5,439 bases of DNA from Deltaproteobacteria bacterium (GTDB lineage: Bacteria > Desulfobacterota_C > Deferrisomatia > Deferrisomatales > JACRMM01), in contig JACRCS010000176.1 of NCBI GenBank assembly GCA_016218905.1, positions 1 through 5,439 on the forward strand, written 5' to 3'. The notes beneath the pieces are model-generated. The model did not search any database, was not told the origin of the DNA, and was given only the letters and a program-made list of their open reading frames with translations. Below, piece by piece: positions 1-5,439 of this stretch. Every line of letters begins with the position of its first letter. The first letter of the stretch is position 1. The translations under genes and the position numbers were made by a program.

Positions 1-576
1 CTGGCGCTGGCGGCGTACAACGGGGGAAGGGGCCGCGTCAGCCGCGCCCTGGAGGCCCAGGGAGTGCAGGACTTCTACGACCTGCGGTTGCCCCGGGAGA
101 CCGAGCGGTACGTCTTTCGGGCCCTGGCGGCGAAGCTCGTGATGGAGAACCCCGAGGGCTACGGAATCCGCCTTGAGAAGGCGAGGCTCTACTTCCCCGA
201 AGACGCCGCGGTCGTGGAGCTCACGATCACGCGGAGCAGCGTCCCGCTCACGGTCCTGACGCGGGCGGCCGGGCTCTCCTACCGGGGGCTCCGGCGCCTC
301 AACCCGTGGATGACCGGAGCCGACCTGCCCCGGGGCAGCCACCGCGTGCGGGTGCCGAGCCAGCGAAAGGCCTCCTTCGGGGCCGCGGTCGCAAGATGGG
401 AAGCGGAGAACCCGGATCTGAAGACGGTGCGCCACAAGGTCCGGAAGGGAGAGACGCTCGAGGAGGTCGCCAAACGCAACGGGGTGAGCGTCGCCGACCT
501 GTGCGTCTGGAACAACCTCGACCCCACGCGCCCTCTCCGGAAGGGCCAGGAGCTCACGCTGAAGCTCCCGCGTTGA
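1..576 (+). CDS. Membrane-bound-type lytic murein transglycosylase with LysM (MltD-like), 3' part
   Basis: The reading frame is open from the first base and ends at TGA 574-576, giving 191 visible residues; the start lies left of the window. Residues 1-14 carry the AYNGG-x-GRV-x-RAL block that ends the SLT (lysozyme-like) catalytic domain, followed by the RETERYV segment typical of MltD relatives. The catalytic glutamate would be upstream and is not visible. Residues about 81-120 form a LysM-like linker (GLSYRGLRRLNPW) often seen in MltD proteins. Residues about 143-191 are a clear LysM domain (HKVRKGETLEEVAKRNGVSV, then WNNL and LRKGQEL), which binds peptidoglycan glycan. The family cleaves the MurNAc-GlcNAc bond with 1,6-anhydro product formation in the periplasm. 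Internal GTG 64 is not a believable start because it would cut the SLT domain. The gene converges with yqgE. Confidence 0.88.
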   Translation: MALAAYNGGRGRVSRALEAQGVQDFYDLRLPRETERYVFRALAAKLVMENPEGYGIRLEKARLYFPEDAAVVELTITRSSVPLTVLTRAAGLSYRGLRRLNPWMTGADLPRGSHRVRVPSQRKASFGAAVARWEAENPDLKTVRHKVRKGETLEEVAKRNGVSVADLCVWNNLDPTRPLRKGQELTLKLPR

Positions 577-604
577 CCGTTGTACCTACGTCACAACCGA
601 GGGG

Positions 605-642
605 AATCGTAGGGCGGGGCTTGCCCCGCCGAATCGGCTACG
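605..642. terminator. GC-rich inverted repeat between convergent genes, possible bidirectional terminator
   Basis: GGCGGGGC at 613-620 and GCCCCGCC at 623-630 are perfect inverted repeats separated by two bases, so in RNA a 7-bp stem with a four-base loop is the realistic fold. CGTAG 608-612 and CTACG 638-642 could extend the stem across an asymmetric internal loop. It starts about 30 bases after the transglycosylase stop and ends at the yqgE stop (TAG on the minus strand, 638-640). The position fits transcription termination from both sides. No T-run follows on either strand, so an intrinsic terminator is not proven; a dispersed intergenic palindrome is the alternative. Confidence 0.45.
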
Positions 643-1153
643 CTGTCCCGAAGTCCTGGGAGAGGAGCGAGGGGTCGATGCCGAGGATGCGGATGGCCTT
701 GTCCCAGCGCTCCTCGGCGGGAACGTCGAAGAGGAGCTCGGCCGTCGCCGGGACGGTGAGCCAGTCGTTGCGGGCGATCTCCTGCTCGAGCTGATCGGGG
801 GACCACCCGGCGTAGCCGAGGAAGAAGAGGAACCGGACCGGTCCCGTGCCCGCGGCGATGTCGCGGAGGATCTCCAGGGAGGTTCCGAGCCGCAGCTCGC
901 TCAGGACCTCCATGGAAGCTTCGTACGAGCGCCCGTTCTCATAGAGCACGAAGCCCATCTCGGGCTGCACCGGTCCGCCCTGGTGGATCGGCGCGTCGGA
1001 GCCGCCTTCCCCCTCGATCCCCTGGCCCTGGAAGATCTGGCCCAGCAGGAAGGGCGTCGGGCGGTTGATCACCAGGCCCAGCGCTCCGTTGGCGTCGTGC
1101 TCGCAGATGAGGACCACGGATCCGCTGAAGTTCGGGTCCGCCAGCTGAGGCAT
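638..1153 (-). CDS. yqgE: YqgE/AlgH family protein (UPF0301)
   Basis: From the ATG at 1153-1151 the protein has 171 residues. The N-terminus MPQLADPNFSGSVVLICEH, then GALGLVINRP, matches the YqgE/AlgH signature, as do the central GGPV, the FLGYAGWSPDQLEQEIARNDWL block and the C-terminal RWDKAIRILGID. The E. coli member is 187 residues and the fold is cytosolic alpha/beta; the biochemical role is not settled (AlgH was linked to alginate gene regulation in Pseudomonas). The coordinates use the first ordinary start codon, which is conservative. The same frame continues upstream to a TGA at 1198-1196 and encodes LKGHFLVA just before this Met, which aligns with LQHHFLIA of E. coli YqgE, so translation very likely begins about 13 codons earlier (see the entry at 1154-1202). 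Probably co-transcribed with the small gene ending at 1326. Confidence 0.93.
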   Translation of the reverse strand: MPQLADPNFSGSVVLICEHDANGALGLVINRPTPFLLGQIFQGQGIEGEGGSDAPIHQGGPVQPEMGFVLYENGRSYEASMEVLSELRLGTSLEILRDIAAGTGPVRFLFFLGYAGWSPDQLEQEIARNDWLTVPATAELLFDVPAEERWDKAIRILGIDPSLLSQDFGTA

Positions 1154-1202
1154 GGCGACTAGAAAGTGCCCCTTCAGAATCGTGCGTTCGATGCTTCACC
1201 TC
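1154..1202 (-). promoter_or_regulatory. yqgE: Probable true 5' end of yqgE: strong Shine-Dalgarno followed by an ATC codon
   Basis: On the minus strand GAGGTGA (1202-1196) is a seven-base match to the 16S rRNA 3' tail. Six bases after its GAGG core lies ATC (1192-1190), in frame with yqgE. Reading from there gives 13 additional residues ending in LKGHFLVA, the conserved first strand of the family, for a total of 184 residues, close to the 187 of E. coli. No ATG, GTG or TTG exists in this frame between the upstream TGA (1198-1196) and the Met at 1153. Other weak candidates are ATT (1180-1178) and CTG (1177-1175), which lie farther from the Shine-Dalgarno. Either a rare ATC start is used or a single-base change or error has replaced ATG. 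Confidence 0.6.
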
Positions 1203-1218
1203 GCCGGGCGCACCCGGC
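1203..1218 (-). promoter_or_regulatory. Hairpin directly before the yqgE Shine-Dalgarno
   Basis: On the minus strand GCCGGG-TGCG-CCCGGC is a perfect 6-bp GC stem with a four-base loop. Its last base is immediately followed by GAGGTGA, the putative yqgE ribosome binding site. A stable stem here could influence ribosome access or protect the 5' end of a processed mRNA; it lacks a T-run, so it is not an obvious terminator. The fold is visible in the sequence, the role is inference. Confidence 0.4.
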
Positions 1219-1235
1219 CCTTTCGTGATGGAGTC

Positions 1236-1286
1236 TCAGATGGCCCCGTGTCCCTGCGGCACGTGGAACATGCACGGCTCGTACCC
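1236..1286 (-). pseudogene. Orphan duplicate of the C-terminal 16 residues of the small Cys-protein
   Basis: This 51-base stretch translates as GYEPCMFHVPQGHGAI followed by TGA, the counterpart of residues 56-71 of the gene at 1326-1541. It has no start codon or N-terminal part of its own, so it is probably a gene fragment. The first metal-ligand cysteine is kept, and the second is replaced by histidine (CxxC to CxxH), which could still bind zinc. The 13 codons between the functional stop at 1326-1328 and this fragment contain no stop, so readthrough of that TGA would append it to the protein. Readthrough is a possibility, not shown. Confidence 0.5.
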
Positions 1287-1325
1287 GGATAAGGGGTGCG
1301 CCCGGTCCCTTCGCGCAGGGGGATC

Positions 1326-1541
1326 TCAGGTGGCTCCCTCTTCGTACGGCATGCAGAAGATACACGGCTTGTAGCCGGCCGCATAAGCTTCTTCCTTGGT
1401 CGCGAAGGGCACGGTATTCTTGGCCCACTCGGCCGCGTGGATCGTGCAGCTCTTCTGCTCGTTCGAGAGATCGTGGACGTGCTTGCGTTGCGGATTGGCG
1501 TCGCCGACGTAGCGTGTCGTGTACTCGAACCAGTGCAACAT
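1326..1541 (-). CDS. Small Cys-containing protein, Ada-type metal-binding-like
   Basis: The ORF encodes 71 residues from ATG 1541-1539, with GAGGAG (1552-1547) five bases upstream, a strong Shine-Dalgarno that fixes the start. It has no signal peptide or membrane segment. The pattern C32-x2-H35-x3-WAK, then VPFATKEEAYAAGYKPC60-x2-C63-x-P, resembles the small zinc-binding module known from the N-terminus of Ada and from many nuclease tails, in which a Cys near W-A-K and a terminal PCxxCxP bind the metal and EEA-x-AAGY forms the helix between. This match is from memory of the pattern; the specific function is unknown. The first 20 residues are aromatic-rich (HWFEYTTRYVG) and unlike that module. 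It lies upstream of yqgE on the same strand, 134 bases before its probable start, and is divergent from the secreted-protein gene. Confidence 0.8.
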   Translation of the reverse strand: MLHWFEYTTRYVGDANPQRKHVHDLSNEQKSCTIHAAEWAKNTVPFATKEEAYAAGYKPCIFCMPYEEGAT

Positions 1542-1704
1542 GTCTGCTCCTCAGCCGTTCAAGGGCCATCGCGGCCAGGCACGTCAAGTGGAACGGAAAC
1601 TCGTCACAAAACGTAGCAGCGGCTGCCGCCGCCGGTCAAGCACCGATGGCAGCCGGCCCCCCCGGCGGTCCGGGGCAGTCTTGGTCCGACAAAGGAGAAA
1701 AAGC
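1542..1704. other. Divergent intergenic region
   Basis: This 163-base gap separates the small minus-strand gene from the plus-strand secreted-protein gene and must carry promoters for both if they are independently transcribed. It is less GC-rich near 1599-1618 (CTCGTCACAAAACGTAGCAG), where a promoter is most plausible. On the minus strand TTGACG (1589-1584) resembles a -35 box, but no convincing -10 sequence sits 16-18 bases from it. The plus-strand ribosome binding site AAGGAGA (1692-1698) ends the region. No RNA gene or clear operator seen. Confidence 0.35.
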
Positions 1705-2448
1705 ATGCGTCCTGTCCTGCACCCGTTCGCTGCTGCGGTCACACTCTTCCTGGCGGCAGGCTCGGTGGAGGGAGCAGAGTACCTCACCACGAACCCCACC
1801 CAGGCGCTTCCGTCCCCCGTCTATCTCACCCAGCCCGTGGAGGGCGCCGTCGAGGTGCGAAACCTCCCGCCGGTTCAGGACGTCCGTATCGTCGGCGGAC
1901 GTCCGGAGGAGCCCATGGAGGTCCGGGGCGAGGTGGGCCTGCGCGTCGGAGCGCCGATCCCCGTGGAAGTGACGAACCCTTCCCAGGGGAGTGGGCGGGT
2001 CACCCTCTCCGGGCCTGTGAAGGTCGACGACTCCCAGCCGGTCCGGGTCTGGATCGACAACTCCTGGAGCGAGAGCGCTCCCACGCAGGAGTTCGCGGCG
2101 TTCGCGTTCCAAGGGAAGTTCACGGGCAGCGCCGAGCGCCAGCGCCGGCTCTTCTCCACCGCTCCCGGCCGGATCTTCCACCTCACGGAGCTCGTCCTCG
2201 ATGGGCGGCCCGAGGCGAGCCTGCGCGCCCGCCTCGTGGTCCGGGCCGGCGCCCTGGTGGGTCAGATCACCGGCGCCGACACCGGCGAGGCGCCGGTCGT
2301 GGTGGCCGACCTCCGTCAGGGAGGCTCCGGCCGGCTCGCCACCGCGATCCCCATCGCGGGCGACTTCGCCGTCGACGTGGAGGGCATCGGCCAGTCGCCC
2401 GGGTCGCAGTTCTCCGCCATCGCCATCGGGTATCTCACTCGCCGGTGA
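1705..2448 (+). CDS. Secreted, beta-rich protein of unknown function
   Basis: The ORF encodes 247 residues from ATG 1705, chosen because AAGGAGA (1692-1698) lies six bases upstream and because a signal peptide starts exactly there (MRP, then the hydrophobic run FAAAVTLFLAAG, cleavage likely near residues 23-24, VEGA-EY). The frame is open farther upstream to ATG 1519, but that start would bury the signal sequence. The mature part has no cysteine. Residues about 45-120 alternate V/I with charged or polar residues (VEGAVEVRNLP, EVRGEVGLRVG, IPVEVTNP, GPVKVDD), suggesting short beta strands. Residues about 130-247 look like a second compact beta domain ending in FSAIAIGYLTRR, near the very C-terminus. 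No catalytic motif, lipobox or anchor is recognised. Export to periplasm or outside is inferred. Function unknown. Confidence 0.82.
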   Translation: MRPVLHPFAAAVTLFLAAGSVEGAEYLTTNPTQALPSPVYLTQPVEGAVEVRNLPPVQDVRIVGGRPEEPMEVRGEVGLRVGAPIPVEVTNPSQGSGRVTLSGPVKVDDSQPVRVWIDNSWSESAPTQEFAAFAFQGKFTGSAERQRRLFSTAPGRIFHLTELVLDGRPEASLRARLVVRAGALVGQITGADTGEAPVVVADLRQGGSGRLATAIPIAGDFAVDVEGIGQSPGSQFSAIAIGYLTRR

Positions 2449-2479
2449 AAACCGGATACCTCAAACGGCGTCGCGCATC

Positions 2480-2485
2480 TAAATT
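2480..2485 (+). promoter_or_regulatory. Possible -10 element for the ACP-like gene
   Basis: TAAATT at 2480-2485 lies in a short AT-rich island (about 2478-2499) that stands out in a very GC-rich setting and precedes the ACP-like start by about 45 bases. It matches four of six bases of the sigma-70 -10 consensus. No good -35 box is seen 16-18 bases upstream, so the gene may instead be read from the secreted-protein promoter. Confidence 0.25.
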
Positions 2486-2530
2486 AAGAGAAAGAATCGC
2501 AGTCAGCCCCTCACGGGAAGGAGGCTACCC

Positions 2531-2824
2531 ATGCCGCGTGTCGACTTGCCGGAAGTAGCCCAGGTCGCCGAAGCCATTCGGGCCGGGGTGGAACGCAAGC
2601 TTGGGAAACGACGAACCGTCTATACCGGGGAGGACTTGATCGAGGATGTCGGTTTGAGCCCCGAGCAGTTCGAGGAACTGGTCTCCGAGCTGGAGGAGGA
2701 GTTCTCCGTGGAGTTCGATCCGGACAGCCTCGATCACCTGACGACGGCCGGTGCGCTTCTGGTCCGGCTCCTGCGGCTCTGCAGCCGCGAGCACCCCGGT
2801 GACATGTTCCAGGAGGTTGCGTAG
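2531..2824 (+). CDS. Acyl-carrier-protein-like small protein lacking the phosphopantetheine serine
   Basis: The ORF encodes 97 residues from ATG 2531, with a near-perfect Shine-Dalgarno AAGGAGG (2518-2524) six bases upstream. Residues 34-83 follow the ACP pattern: DLIEDVGL, then FEELVSELEEEFSVEFDPDSLDHLTTAGALLVRLLRL, corresponding to helix II, the acidic loop, the T-x-G-x turn and helix IV of ACP. In ordinary ACP the stretch after helix I reads EDLGADSL, with Ser carrying 4'-phosphopantetheine. Here the aligned residues are EDVGLSPE, so Pro44 occupies the Ser place and Ser43 is shifted by one. The usual DSL attachment motif is therefore absent, and the protein is probably not a functional acyl carrier; it may be a structural or binding relative. 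Acidic overall, no signal peptide. It starts 82 bases after the secreted-protein gene on the same strand. An unrelated helical protein remains possible. Confidence 0.8.
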   Translation: MPRVDLPEVAQVAEAIRAGVERKLGKRRTVYTGEDLIEDVGLSPEQFEELVSELEEEFSVEFDPDSLDHLTTAGALLVRLLRLCSREHPGDMFQEVA

Positions 2825-2872
2825 CGGCAGCCCACGCGCGCCGCTCCGCGAGTGACCGGCAGGCACGGGGTA

Positions 2873-2896
2873 CAGCCGGCCGTTCGCAGGCCGCTG
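2873..2896 (+). terminator. Stem-loop downstream of the ACP-like gene
   Basis: CAGC 2873-2876 and GGCC 2878-2881 pair with GGCC 2889-2892 and GCTG 2893-2896, giving an 8-bp stem with one bulged C (2877) and a seven-base loop. It sits about 50 bases after the ACP-like stop codon, a natural place for transcript ending. There is no T-run after it, so an intrinsic terminator is only suggested; in GC-rich DNA such stems also arise by chance. Confidence 0.3.
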
Positions 2897-3014
2897 GCTC
2901 CTCCCCGGTCGCCTGCCTCGACCCCGACCAGGTCTTCCTCCCCACCGCGGGTTCCGCGGAAGTTCCCGGCGCTCCCCGGAAGGCGAGCGCGGCCGTACCG
3001 CCCCCCGATTCTGC

Positions 3015-3042
3015 TTGACTGACCTGCCCGCTTTGCTAACGT
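3015..3042 (+). promoter_or_regulatory. Candidate sigma-70-type promoter of ileS
   Basis: TTGACT (3015-3020) matches five of six bases of the -35 consensus and is separated by 16 bases from TAACGT (3037-3042), which keeps the key T, A and final T of a -10 box. Transcription would begin near 3049, leaving a leader of about 37 bases before ileS. Such a short leader leaves no room for a T-box riboswitch, and none of its conserved sequence is seen in the 261-base gap from 2825 to 3085. The promoter is inferred from sequence only. Confidence 0.5.
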
Positions 3043-3085
3043 ACCGAACTTCTTTGGGTCCGGCCCTGCCCGTCCGGAGGAGACG

Positions 3086-5439
3086 ATGGACTATAAGACC
3101 ACGCTCAATCTGCCCCAGACTTCCTTCCCGATGAAGGCGGATCTCGCGAGGAGGGAACCCGAGATGCTCCGCCAGTGGACGGAAGAGGGGCTCTACGCGC
3201 GGATCCTGCGGGGCGGCGCGGGCCGGCCGACGTTCATCCTCCACGACGGCCCGCCCTACGCCAACGGCCAGATCCACATGGGCCACGCCATCAACAAGAT
3301 CCTCAAAGACATCATCGTCAAGTCGAGGACGATGGCGGGCTTCCAGAGTCCCTACGTGCCGGGCTGGGACTGCCACGGGCTGCCGATCGAGCACCAGGTC
3401 GACAAGGAGCTCGGAAAGCGCAAGGACGGGATGTCCAAGGCCGACGTCCGCCGCCACTGCCGGGCGTACGCGGAGAAGTTCGTCAAGATCCAGCGCGAGG
3501 AGTTCGAGCGCCTCGGCGTCTTCGGCGCCTGGGACGAGCCGTACCTGACCATGCACCACTCCTACGAGGCGCAGATCGTCCGAGAGCTCGGCCGCTTCAT
3601 GGAGAAGGGGGCGGTGTACCTCGGGAAGAAGCCGGTCTACTGGTGCATCCGCTGCCGCACGGCGCTCGCGGAGGCCGAGGTGGAGTACGCGGAGCGCACG
3701 AGCTCCAGCATCTACGTGAAGTTCCCGCTCCGGAGCGATCCGGCCGAGCTCGACGGGAGCTTGAGCGGAAAACGCGTGTCGGTGGTGGTCTGGACCACGA
3801 CGCCGTGGACGATCCCGGCCAACCTGGCCATCGCCCTCCATCCCGAGTTCGAGTACGCCGCCTACGAGGCTCCCGCCGGTTCGGGCGAGGTCCTCGTCCT
3901 GGCGCGCCGCCTCGCGCCCCTCGTCTTGGAGGAGGCGGGGATCGAGGGCGCCCGGGAGCTCTGCCCGATCGATCCCAAGGCGCTGGAACGAAAGGAGGCC
4001 CGGCACCCGCTCTACGACCGGCCGAGTCTGCTCATCCTCGCCGAGCACGTGACCCTGGACGCGGGGACCGGGTGCGTCCACACCGCGCCCGGCCACGGTC
4101 AGGAGGACTACGAGGTCGGCATGAAGTACGGCCTCGACGCGTACGCGCCCGTGGACGGGAACGGCCGCTTCACGCCCGACGTGGGGCTCTTCGCCGGACA
4201 GGAGGTCTTCGAGGCCAACCGGGAGGTCAACCGGGCCCTACACCAGGTGGGCGCGCTGCTCGCGCAGGGGAAGATCTCCCACTCCTACCCCCACTGCTGG
4301 CGGTGCAAGCACCCGGTGATCTTCCGCTCGACCCGGCAGTGGTTCATCTCGATGGAGAAGACAGGCCTGCGGGAAGGGGCGTTGCGGGAGATCGACAAGG
4401 TCCGCTGGATCCCGCCGTGGGGCCGCGACCGGATCTACAACATGATCGCGCAGCGCCCGGACTGGTGTATCTCCCGGCAGCGCGTCTGGGGCGTGCCGAT
4501 CGTGGCGGCGCACTGCACGAGCTGCGGCGGCGTCTACATGGGCAAGGATCTGGCCGAGCACGCCGCCTCGCGCTTCGAGACCGAGGGCGCGGACGCGTGG
4601 TTCGATCGCCCGCTGGAGGACTTCCTGCCGCCCGGAGCGGCCTGCCCCGGCTGCGGCGGGACGGAGCTCCGCAAGGAGGAGGACATTCTCGACGTCTGGT
4701 TCGACTCGGGCGTCTCGTACGCCGCCGTGCTCGAGGCGCGCCCTGACCTCGAGAGCCCGGCCGACCTCTACCTCGAAGGCTCCGATCAACACCGGGGCTG
4801 GTTCCATTCGAGCCTGCTCGCCTCGGTCGGCACCCGGAACGCGGCGCCCTACCGGGCGGTCCTCACCCACGGGTTCGTCGTCGACGGCCAGGGCAAGAAG
4901 ATGTCGAAGAGCCTCGGCAACGTCATCTCGCCCGAGCAGGTGATCAAGAAGTACGGCGCGGAGATCCTGAGGCTCTGGGTGGCGGCGGAGGACTACCGGG
5001 ACGACATCCGGATCTCCGACGAGATCCTGACGCGGCTCGTCGAGGCGTATCGCCGGATCCGGAACACCTGCCGCTTCCTCCTGGCCAACCTCTACGACTT
5101 CGACCCGTCGCGGGATGCCGTCGCCCTCTCGGACCTGCCGGAGCTCGACCGCTACGCCCTGGACCGGGTCAACCGGCTGGTGGAGCGCTGCCGGAGGGCC
5201 TACGAGGAGTACGAGTTCCACCTCATCTTCCACCGGCTCCACAACTTCTGCTCCGTCGAGCTCTCCGCGTTCTACCTCGACATCCTGAAGGACCGGCTCT
5301 ACACGTATCCGGCCGCGAGCGCCGACCGGCGCTCCGCCCAGACCGTCCTCTACCGGATCCTCGAGCGGATGGCGCGCCTCATGGCGCCGGTGCTCGCCTT
5401 CACGGCCGAAGACGTCTGGCGGCACGCGCCGGGGCTCAC
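3086..5439 (+). CDS. ileS: Isoleucyl-tRNA synthetase, 5' part (cut at right edge)
   Basis: The frame from ATG 3086 (GGAGGAGA at 3076-3083 just upstream) is open to the window end, giving 784 codons of an enzyme that is usually about 930-950 residues. It joins isoleucine to tRNA-Ile in the cytoplasm using ATP and edits mischarged valine. Visible in order: N-terminal FPMKADL; HIGH-type HMGH at residues 64-67; [11 protein letters not shown]; the editing-domain [11 protein letters not shown] at 236-246 and [11 protein letters not shown] from 332; HCWRC at 403-407; two CxxC pairs (C477/C480 and C520/C523) in the connective region; [10 protein letters not shown] from 567; and KMSKS at 605-609 (4898-4912). 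The anticodon-binding helical domain follows and is incomplete; the C-terminal zinc tail is outside. All catalytic signatures are intact. Large open frames on the opposite strand and in frame 1 here are GC-bias shadows. Confidence 0.98.
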   Translation, partial: MDYKTTLNLPQTSFPMKADLARREPEMLRQWTEEGLYARILRGGAGRPTFILHDGPPYANGQIHMGHAINKILKDIIVKSRTMAGFQSPYVPGWDCHGLPIEHQVDKELGKRKDGMSKADVRRHCRAYAEKFVKIQREEFERLGVFGAWDEPYLTMHHSYEAQIVRELGRFMEKGAVYLGKKPVYWCIRCRTALAEAEVEYAERTSSSIYVKFPLRSDPAELDGSLSGKRVSVVVWTTTPWTIPANLAIALHPEFEYAAYEAPAGSGEVLVLARRLAPLVLEEAGIEGARELCPIDPKALERKEARHPLYDRPSLLILAEHVTLDAGTGCVHTAPGHGQEDYEVGMKYGLDAYAPVDGNGRFTPDVGLFAGQEVFEANREVNRALHQVGALLAQGKISHSYPHCWRCKHPVIFRSTRQWFISMEKTGLREGALREIDKVRWIPPWGRDRIYNMIAQRPDWCISRQRVWGVPIVAAHCTSCGGVYMGKDLAEHAASRFETEGADAWFDRPLEDFLPPGAACPGCGGTELRKEEDILDVWFDSGVSYAAVLEARPDLESPADLYLEGSDQHRGWFHSSLLASVGTRNAAPYRAVLTHGFVVDGQGKKMSKSLGNVISPEQVIKKYGAEILRLWVAAEDYRDDIRISDEILTRLVEAYRRIRNTCRFLLANLYDFDPSRDAVALSDLPELDRYALDRVNRLVERCRRAYEEYEFHLIFHRLHNFCSVELSAFYLDILKDRLYTYPAASADRRSAQTVLYRILERMARLMAPVLAFTAEDVWRHAPGL

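Larger units (their letters stand above)
1197..1376 (-). repeat. Two diverged tandem units of 90 bp covering the 3' end of the small Cys-protein gene
   Basis: Unit 1 (about 1376-1287, minus strand) holds the last 17 codons of the 71-residue gene, GYKPCIFCMPYEEGAT plus TGA, and the bases after it. Unit 2 (about 1286-1197) encodes GYEPCMFHVPQGHGAI plus TGA in the same frame. The two TGA codons are exactly 90 bases apart (1328-1326 and 1238-1236). Similarity continues roughly 30 bases past each stop (CGAAGGGACCGGG versus CGAAAGGGCCGGG) with a small gap. The copies differ at many positions, some synonymous, so the duplication is old. Unit 2 ends at the yqgE Shine-Dalgarno. Confidence 0.75.

Noticed and set aside
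939..1199. Minus-strand frame beginning with GTG at 1199
   Set aside because: This GTG is one base out of the yqgE frame and the product is a shadow of yqgE, though GTGA lies inside the yqgE Shine-Dalgarno.
1519..1704. 62-residue N-terminal extension of the secreted protein
   Set aside because: ATG 1519 overlaps the start of the divergent small gene and would hide the signal peptide; ATG 1705 has a good ribosome binding site.
2442..2455. CCGGT-GAAA-ACCGG hairpin over the stop codon of the secreted-protein gene
   Set aside because: It is a perfect 5-bp stem with a GNRA loop but short and without a T-run, so not supported as a terminator.
2825..3085. T-box riboswitch before ileS
   Set aside because: No conserved T-box sequence or antiterminator pattern is visible and the candidate promoter leaves only a short leader.
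2525..4096. 523-residue open frame on the minus strand
   Set aside because: It spans the ACP-like gene, a non-coding gap and ileS, all on the plus strand with clear homology; the protein is rich in Arg, Asp and Leu in the manner of antisense frames of GC-rich genes.
3175..4746. 523-residue plus-strand frame overlapping ileS
   Set aside because: It is frame 1, whereas the real ileS with HMGH and KMSKS is in frame 2; the product is an Arg/Gly/Pro-rich out-of-frame translation.
4238..5425. 395-residue open frame on the minus strand
   Set aside because: It lies wholly opposite the ileS catalytic and anticodon-binding regions, and its Val/Glu/Asp/Arg-rich composition is an antisense artefact.

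Overview
This is a high-GC bacterial chromosomal window of mostly housekeeping character. Several traits point to a Gram-negative-type bacterium: strong GC bias at third codon positions, Shine-Dalgarno-led genes, an MltD-like murein transglycosylase, a YqgE/AlgH protein and a type-I-like isoleucyl-tRNA synthetase. The phylum cannot be fixed from sequence reading alone. Acidobacteriota, Myxococcota or a similar high-GC lineage would fit, but that is inference.

Layout, left to right. Positions 1-576 (+) hold the 3' end of a LysM-containing lytic transglycosylase. It converges on a minus-strand pair: yqgE (638 to 1153 or further) and, upstream of it, a 71-residue Cys-rich small protein (1326-1541). 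A GC-rich inverted repeat lies between the converging ends. The stretch between the two minus-strand genes holds a diverged second copy, exactly 90 bp away, of the last 17 codons of the small gene, then a hairpin touching the yqgE Shine-Dalgarno. Going the other way from about 1541 are a secreted, cysteine-free protein of unknown function (1705-2448), an acyl-carrier-protein-like small protein without the phosphopantetheine serine (2531-2824), and ileS (3086 to the right edge, incomplete), which has its own candidate promoter.

No mobile element, CRISPR array, tRNA or rRNA was seen, and nothing amounts to a clear new multi-gene system. The points that merit a second look are: (i) yqgE, whose conserved N-terminal strand is encoded upstream of the first ATG with only an ATC codon at the proper distance from a strong Shine-Dalgarno; (ii) the 90-bp partial gene duplication directly in front of it, reachable by TGA readthrough in the same frame; (iii) the ACP-like protein that cannot carry the usual prosthetic group; and (iv) the uncharacterised secreted protein beside it.
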